Shown in pieces: positions 18,624 to 22,296 of a DNA stretch of 22,296 nucleotides. The DNA comes from Coemansia sp. RSA 1804. Lineage: Eukaryota > Kickxellomycota > Kickxellomycetes > Kickxellales > Kickxellaceae. The DNA lies in assembly GCA_027578815.1 (NCBI GenBank), contig JANBTH010000288.1:1-22296 (forward strand), in the 5' to 3' direction. Under the pieces are notes generated by a model that was not told the DNA's origin, ran no database searches, and saw nothing but the letters and a program-made list of their open reading frames with translations. The translations under genes and the position numbers were made by a program. Every line of letters starts with the position of its first letter. Position 1 is the stretch's first letter.

Positions 18624-19223
18624 CTAGCTGATGGGCATGGCGAACTCGCCGCCAAAGGCAGCAGAGATCTCGCGGTTCAGAAGCGTGCCAAGCGTCTCCT
18701 TCGTGTGCCTGCAGAACCACTCCTTTTTAGCATAATCGTAGTCGAAGCGCTCGGGCCCGCTGACGGGCGACGATATCCAGATCTGCTTGTTCGGCGGCTG
18801 CTTGTTGATCACATACGTGCCCTTCTCGCCCATGCTGACGGTCAGCACGCCGTTCGCGTACTCGACGTCGTAGTCGTCCAGCCCGAGCTCCTCGCCAATG
18901 TCGTCGAAGCGGATCGCCAGCTCCTCCAGCGTGTGCGTTGCGATTTTCTCGTACTCGTGGAGTAGCTTTCTCTCCTCCGCATCGAGCTGCGCCCGGGTCT
19001 TGCTTGTTGACGAGGCTGGATCTGGCTTGCTGCTGTCTAACCGGCTGCTGCTGGCTGTTCCAAACGTTCTCCTTGTTGAGGCTGGTGCACAGCGGACTGC
19101 CGCAGCTGCTGTTGGCCAAGCTGATGCGATGGCTCTGTTTCCGATGCTGCTGGCGTTGGATAGATATATGCTTGTGCGTCTCGTGCAAAGAAGCAAGCGT
19201 GTGGACAGACGAATTGTGCTCAT
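18624..19223 (-). CDS. YFH1: Frataxin, mitochondrial iron-sulfur cluster assembly factor
   Basis: A 199-residue intronless ORF. The first 55 or so residues are Arg/Ser/Ala-rich and free of acidic residues, ending RRTFGTASSS, a good mitochondrial presequence. The frataxin domain (about 84-195) starts with an acidic first helix, LHEYEKIATHTLEELAIRFD, then DDIGEELGLDDYDVEYANGV (107-126). The strands carry the signature GTYVINKQPPNKQIWISSPV (135-154) and GPERFDY. The second helix is ETLGTLLNREISAAFG. Frataxin speeds sulfur transfer from the Nfs1-Isd11-Acp1 complex onto Isu1 in the matrix; the helix-1 acidic ridge and the conserved Trp149 face those partners, and both are kept. It is head-to-head with the PXA-domain gene. 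Any Met before 19223 would be out of frame. Confidence 0.96.
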   Translation of the reverse strand: MSTIRLSTRLLLCTRRTSIYLSNASSIGNRAIASAWPTAAAAVRCAPASTRRTFGTASSSRLDSSKPDPASSTSKTRAQLDAEERKLLHEYEKIATHTLEELAIRFDDIGEELGLDDYDVEYANGVLTVSMGEKGTYVINKQPPNKQIWISSPVSGPERFDYDYAKKEWFCRHTKETLGTLLNREISAAFGGEFAMPIS

Positions 19224-19547
19224 TTTAAATAGGTAATTATGGATGAATAGAAAGACGATTGATTAGCAGAATAAGATAAAAAAAGTAACAAGGAGAAAAA
19301 GTGAAAAAGGCGTCATTTATGATTGAAGCATGAAAATGGGTGTAATAAAACAGCTGTGACGCAACCACGAAGAAAATAAAGCAGCTTTCTTTCTCCATCC
19401 TGCAACATTGTGTACTTTAGCTTTTTCCCTTTATTTTTATTTTGTTTGCATTCTACCCAGTTGCATTCTTCTGCTCTTGTCTGTTACTAATCCCGACCAC
19501 GCTAATAATACCCGAAACACCACACACACGTAATTTTTCACAGCGTA
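19224..19547. promoter_or_regulatory. Divergent promoter region between frataxin and the PXA-domain gene
   Basis: Only 324 bp separate the two start codons, so both promoters must lie here or share elements. On the right a T/C-rich leader precedes the PXA-gene ATG. On the left an A-rich plus strand (T-rich for frataxin) precedes its ATG. No recognisable factor site was assigned. Confidence 0.55.
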
Positions 19548-21626
19548 ATGCGCAAGCGGACTACCACTACCGCCACCACAACAACAGCAGCAGGAGCTAT
19601 GCGCACGGCGCCAGAGGACGGCGCGACAGAGCATTTCTCAGGCTCCCGAGCGTCATCGGTGGTGTCGGCGCCAAGCACAATAGCAGAGAGTCTGCGGTCG
19701 TACTGGGAGTCACGACGCGGGACGCCGCGCCGCACAGGCGGTGGCAATGCAGGCGGTGGCGGCGGGCCATTACTCCGCAACATATACAGGTCGCACCAGC
19801 CGCCAGCAGCAGCACAGGACCAGCCCTACGGCCACCACCACCAGTACCGCGTCACCGCGTCAAGCAGACTGGGGCCAGGCGCAAAGCGCCCGTTCATCGG
19901 GTGCTCGGCCAAGGTGGACGCATCCGTGTCGCGCCTCGTATCGCTCGTGCTCCGCGACTTCGTGCAGGACTGGTACGAGAAGATAACGGACGACACCGAG
20001 TTTGCAGCCGACGTATCGGCCCAGATCGCGCTGGTCACGCGGGAGCTCGAAAGACGGTGCCGGGCGGTCGATTGGGTCCGGTTTGTCCTGTTCGAGCTCC
20101 CCGAGATCATCCATCTCCACGTGCGCGACGCGCAGCAGTGCACAGCCCGACTGGGCACCGTTTACGCGGGAGGCGGGACGTCGATCGAGGCGATGTTCCA
20201 GTCGATGCAGCCGCACGTGGCGCTGGCGCGTGCAGCCAATTCGGAGCTCTCGTATCTGAGGCACTTGGCGAGGGACCTGCTTCTGGTGCTGCTGCCTCCC
20301 GAGGCTCAGACCGACGAGGCCGTAAACCACCTGCTTCGCGAGATCGTTGCCTGCGCCGTGCTCCGGAATGCAGTCGACGCGATAGCTGACCCCAATACGC
20401 TGAATGAGGCCATTATCAAGGCCGTTGGGAGGTACTCTAGAAGAGAGTATTTCAGCAAGGCGGACATGTCCAGGTACAGCACGATGCCTCTTGGAATCGA
20501 CGATGACAATGATGTCGATGCCAATGTCGATGGTGGAGAGGTGGGCGCAGATCTGGATCCGGCTCGTCCGGCCAAAACGGTCACGGTGGAGGCCATGCTC
20601 CACGAGGCCCAGACAACACAGCTCAACGAAGAAGAGGAAGAGGATGATGACGATGGCATTTTGAAGGAGACATCGCCAGCGGCTGGATCAAGGAACCGGC
20701 AAAAAGTGCCAACTACGTTCTCGGGCCGTCGTAGATCGGCAACAATGAAGGAAAAATCGAACAACCCGACCTTCCAGGAAAAACCAGACGGAACTGCTGC
20801 TGCTGCTTCTGCCGATCAAAAGATGAAAGTGACATCGGTTTCTAAACCACCGTTGGCAGCTGATGCGGGAACCATCACCACCACCACCAGCAGCGGTGTG
20901 TGGGAGCGGCTGAGCAGCCAGCTGAGCTTCTCCTCTCTCTGGCTGATCCGCGATCTGTTTTCGCAGGTGCGGTGGCGCGGATGGAAGAACAACACAATCC
21001 GCGGGATGGTCTACCTGCACCTGATCGTGACGCAGACGATCAGCCGGATGGTCTCGATGTTCTCGGAGTACACGTTCTCGCTAAACCAGCTGTGGCAGTC
21101 GGAGACGCCGCAGGCCAGCTACCGGGGAGCCTTTGAGCCGTTTCTGGGGCTCCTCAACGCAGCGCTCCTGCTCGACCGGTACAACCAGTGGGTCTGGACC
21201 CAGTTTCTGTTCTACATCTACCCGCTGATCAACATCCTGGCCGGCGCAGCCATCGATCGCACGCTGGTCAACGTGGTCTCGTTCCTGATCTCCGACCACC
21301 AGATCGCCAGCTACGTCGACACGCTGGCTGCCGAGCTCTGGCGGCCCGAGGACGGCGGCCGGTTCAGGGGCAGGGACAAGAGGAGGCCGTACAAGACTCT
21401 CCACCAGCAGGAGCTTCTGAAAACAGATACTGCTGAGCTGGTTGCCGAGCTCCTCCCGTACGTGGCGGTCCGCTTCTTCTATGGCCTGAGCGACGAGGAG
21501 CGTCTGCTTGCGGCGCAGCGGATCCTCGAGCCCTTTGAGAACCGCCAGCTCAACAAGCACCTGGTCTACAATATACTCGATTCGATTGTTGGGAAGATCG
21601 CGCCCGAACTTCAAGATGCCGCTTAG
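19548..21626 (+). CDS. PXA and sorting-nexin C-terminal domain protein
   Basis: An intronless 692-residue ORF. Residues 1-115 are low-complexity (Thr, Arg, Gly, His). A PXA domain spans about 125-300: SVSRLVSLVLRDFVQDWYEK, LERRCRAVDWVRFVLFELPE, then YLRHLARDLLLVLLPPEAQT and HLLREIVACAVLRNAVDAIA, the usual helix order. The linker (300-450) has a Glu/Asp run (EEEEEDDDD, 361-369) and Lys/Arg-rich stretches. The C-terminal part ends in the nexin-C pattern AERIL-like LAAQRILEPF, then RQLNKHLVYNILDSIVGKIA and PEL. In Mdm1/Snx13-type proteins these two domains flank RGS and PX domains and act at ER-vacuole or ER-lipid-droplet contacts, where PXA and nexin-C bind lipids. Here I see neither RGS nor PX, and no N-terminal TM pair. 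A membrane-contact or trafficking role is inference. The first Met (19548) is used; Met18 is possible. Confidence 0.85.
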   Translation: MRKRTTTTATTTTAAGAMRTAPEDGATEHFSGSRASSVVSAPSTIAESLRSYWESRRGTPRRTGGGNAGGGGGPLLRNIYRSHQPPAAAQDQPYGHHHQYRVTASSRLGPGAKRPFIGCSAKVDASVSRLVSLVLRDFVQDWYEKITDDTEFAADVSAQIALVTRELERRCRAVDWVRFVLFELPEIIHLHVRDAQQCTARLGTVYAGGGTSIEAMFQSMQPHVALARAANSELSYLRHLARDLLLVLLPPEAQTDEAVNHLLREIVACAVLRNAVDAIADPNTLNEAIIKAVGRYSRREYFSKADMSRYSTMPLGIDDDNDVDANVDGGEVGADLDPARPAKTVTVEAMLHEAQTTQLNEEEEEDDDDGILKETSPAAGSRNRQKVPTTFSGRRRSATMKEKSNNPTFQEKPDGTAAAASADQKMKVTSVSKPPLAADAGTITTTTSSGVWERLSSQLSFSSLWLIRDLFSQVRWRGWKNNTIRGMVYLHLIVTQTISRMVSMFSEYTFSLNQLWQSETPQASYRGAFEPFLGLLNAALLLDRYNQWVWTQFLFYIYPLINILAGAAIDRTLVNVVSFLISDHQIASYVDTLAAELWRPEDGGRFRGRDKRRPYKTLHQQELLKTDTAELVAELLPYVAVRFFYGLSDEERLLAAQRILEPFENRQLNKHLVYNILDSIVGKIAPELQDAA

Positions 21627-21843
21627 TTGGTTAAGAGCAGAAGAGGGGCGGTGGTTTGTTTTTTCTTTTGGTTGCCTTGCTGCCTAATTAAAGAGCAGTT
21701 ATATTGGAGTGTCTGCGATAGAACAATTGCTCGAAACTGCTGGTTTTCACGCACTCCCACTTGTTTACGCATTCCTGCAATGTCCTGTCCCTGTCCTGTT
21801 TATCGTTGAATGCCTACTATCTTTATCGGTTTGTTTCGTTTGA

Positions 21844-22209
21844 ATGGCCAGCGAAGACAAGGATACACAGGTGAATGTGACGATGATGGTGTTTCTTATT
21901 GAATTCTGTCAATTTCATTATAATCCTTTTTTGATGCTGCTGGGCAGATCGATTGTCGGTCAGTCCGCCGTTCCCTACGACAATGCAGTTTCCACATTTC
22001 CATCAAAAAATAAACGTTTCAAGGTTTATTTTGTTGTCGTCGCCATAGAACACCCTTCTCCCTCCCTCTCTCCCTCATTCACCCGTTCCTTTCCCTCTGT
22101 TATTGTTTCGTCATTCCCTTTTTTGACAGGAGAAAAACGGCTATTGTTTTTTCAGCTCACTAAACCCATTGCCTTTTTTCCAGGTTCCAAGATTGTCCTT
22201 TTCGAATGA
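21844..22209 (+). CDS. Unassigned small ORF, possibly part of a spliced gene
   Basis: A 121-codon open frame, MASEDKDTQ... to ...GSKIVLFE. No family is recognised. The first nine codons look like a plausible start (ASEDKDT), and the segment SIVGQSAVPYDNAVSTFPSK is of ordinary composition. The middle is Ser/Pro/Phe-rich and reads like translated intron. Intron-like borders occur: CAG|GTGAAT after codon 9, and strong acceptors TTTTTTGACAG and TTTTTTCCAG near 22129 and 22183. I could not find a spliced model that keeps one frame. The final 12 nt match the context of the STRAP poly(A) signal. It could be a short conserved protein with tiny exons, a noncoding transcript, or chance. Confidence 0.25.
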   Translation: MASEDKDTQVNVTMMVFLIEFCQFHYNPFLMLLGRSIVGQSAVPYDNAVSTFPSKNKRFKVYFVVVAIEHPSPSLSPSFTRSFPSVIVSSFPFLTGEKRLLFFQLTKPIAFFPGSKIVLFE

Positions 22210-22214
22210 ATAAA
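22209..22214 (+). terminator. Candidate poly(A) signal AATAAA at the right end
   Basis: AATAAA overlaps the stop codon of the last ORF and lies in the same AATGAATAAATG context seen after the STRAP-like gene. Another AATAAA follows near 22282. They suggest a plus-strand transcript ends here. Confidence 0.35.
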
Positions 22215-22296
22215 TGGAAAAAAAAACGTAGAGAACTTCAAATTGGGGGCAGGATTTCTATTGTAATTCAAGGATGCTAAAGAATAAAGGGATCAT

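Noticed and set aside
19860..20603. 247-codon minus-strand ORF opposite the PXA gene
   Set aside because: Antisense shadow in GC-rich coding DNA, Arg/His/Asp-rich without a fold pattern.
1..22296. tRNA, rRNA, telomeric or centromeric repeats
   Set aside because: A look for tRNA B-box sequences (GGTTCGAATC-like) and for telomere-type tandem units found none; small RNAs without clear motifs could be missed.

Overview
The window is nuclear DNA of a fungus, most likely an early-diverging lineage close to Kickxellomycotina (Coemansia/Linderina type). This placement is an inference. It rests on GC-rich housekeeping ORFs separated by AT-rich intergenic DNA, few short GT-AG introns with CTAAT-like branch sites, pyrimidine-rich leaders, AATAAA-like 3' signals, and a fast-evolving F-box/leucine-rich family. 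No bacterial operon features, tRNA, rRNA or CRISPR array were seen.

Left part (1-7.1 kb): a STRAP-type WD40 protein (785-1936, one intron); a Siw14/OCA-family protein-tyrosine-phosphatase-like protein whose active-site loop lacks the family arginine and whose start codon overlaps the stop of a five-codon upstream ORF; an R3H-domain protein split by a 770-nt intron (3731-5550); and, convergent to it, a two-finger C2H2 transcription factor (minus, 5998-7101).

Middle part (7.1-12.7 kb): about 5.6 kb without any secure gene. It holds fragments of a multi-spanning membrane protein on the minus strand (about 7.7-8.4 kb) with phase-compatible splice sites. A near-perfect 28/30-nt inverted repeat lies inside one of its candidate introns. 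A short, frame-broken reverse-transcriptase-like relic lies near 12.0-12.2 kb.

Right part (12.7-22.3 kb): Rtf2 (minus); an AT-rich F-box-like/LRR gene (minus, one intron) with a 5'-truncated paralogous copy beside it; GMP synthase (minus); frataxin (minus); and, divergent from frataxin across 324 bp, a PXA plus sorting-nexin-C-terminal membrane-tether protein. A weak small ORF with intron-like acceptors closes the window.

The secure genes cover unrelated core functions (RNP assembly and signalling, replication termination, purine synthesis, Fe-S biogenesis, membrane contact). No gene cluster or shared pathway is implied. The best leads are the altered phosphatase loop with its ATGA-coupled upstream ORF, the candidate membrane-protein remnant with its embedded palindrome, and the F-box duplication.
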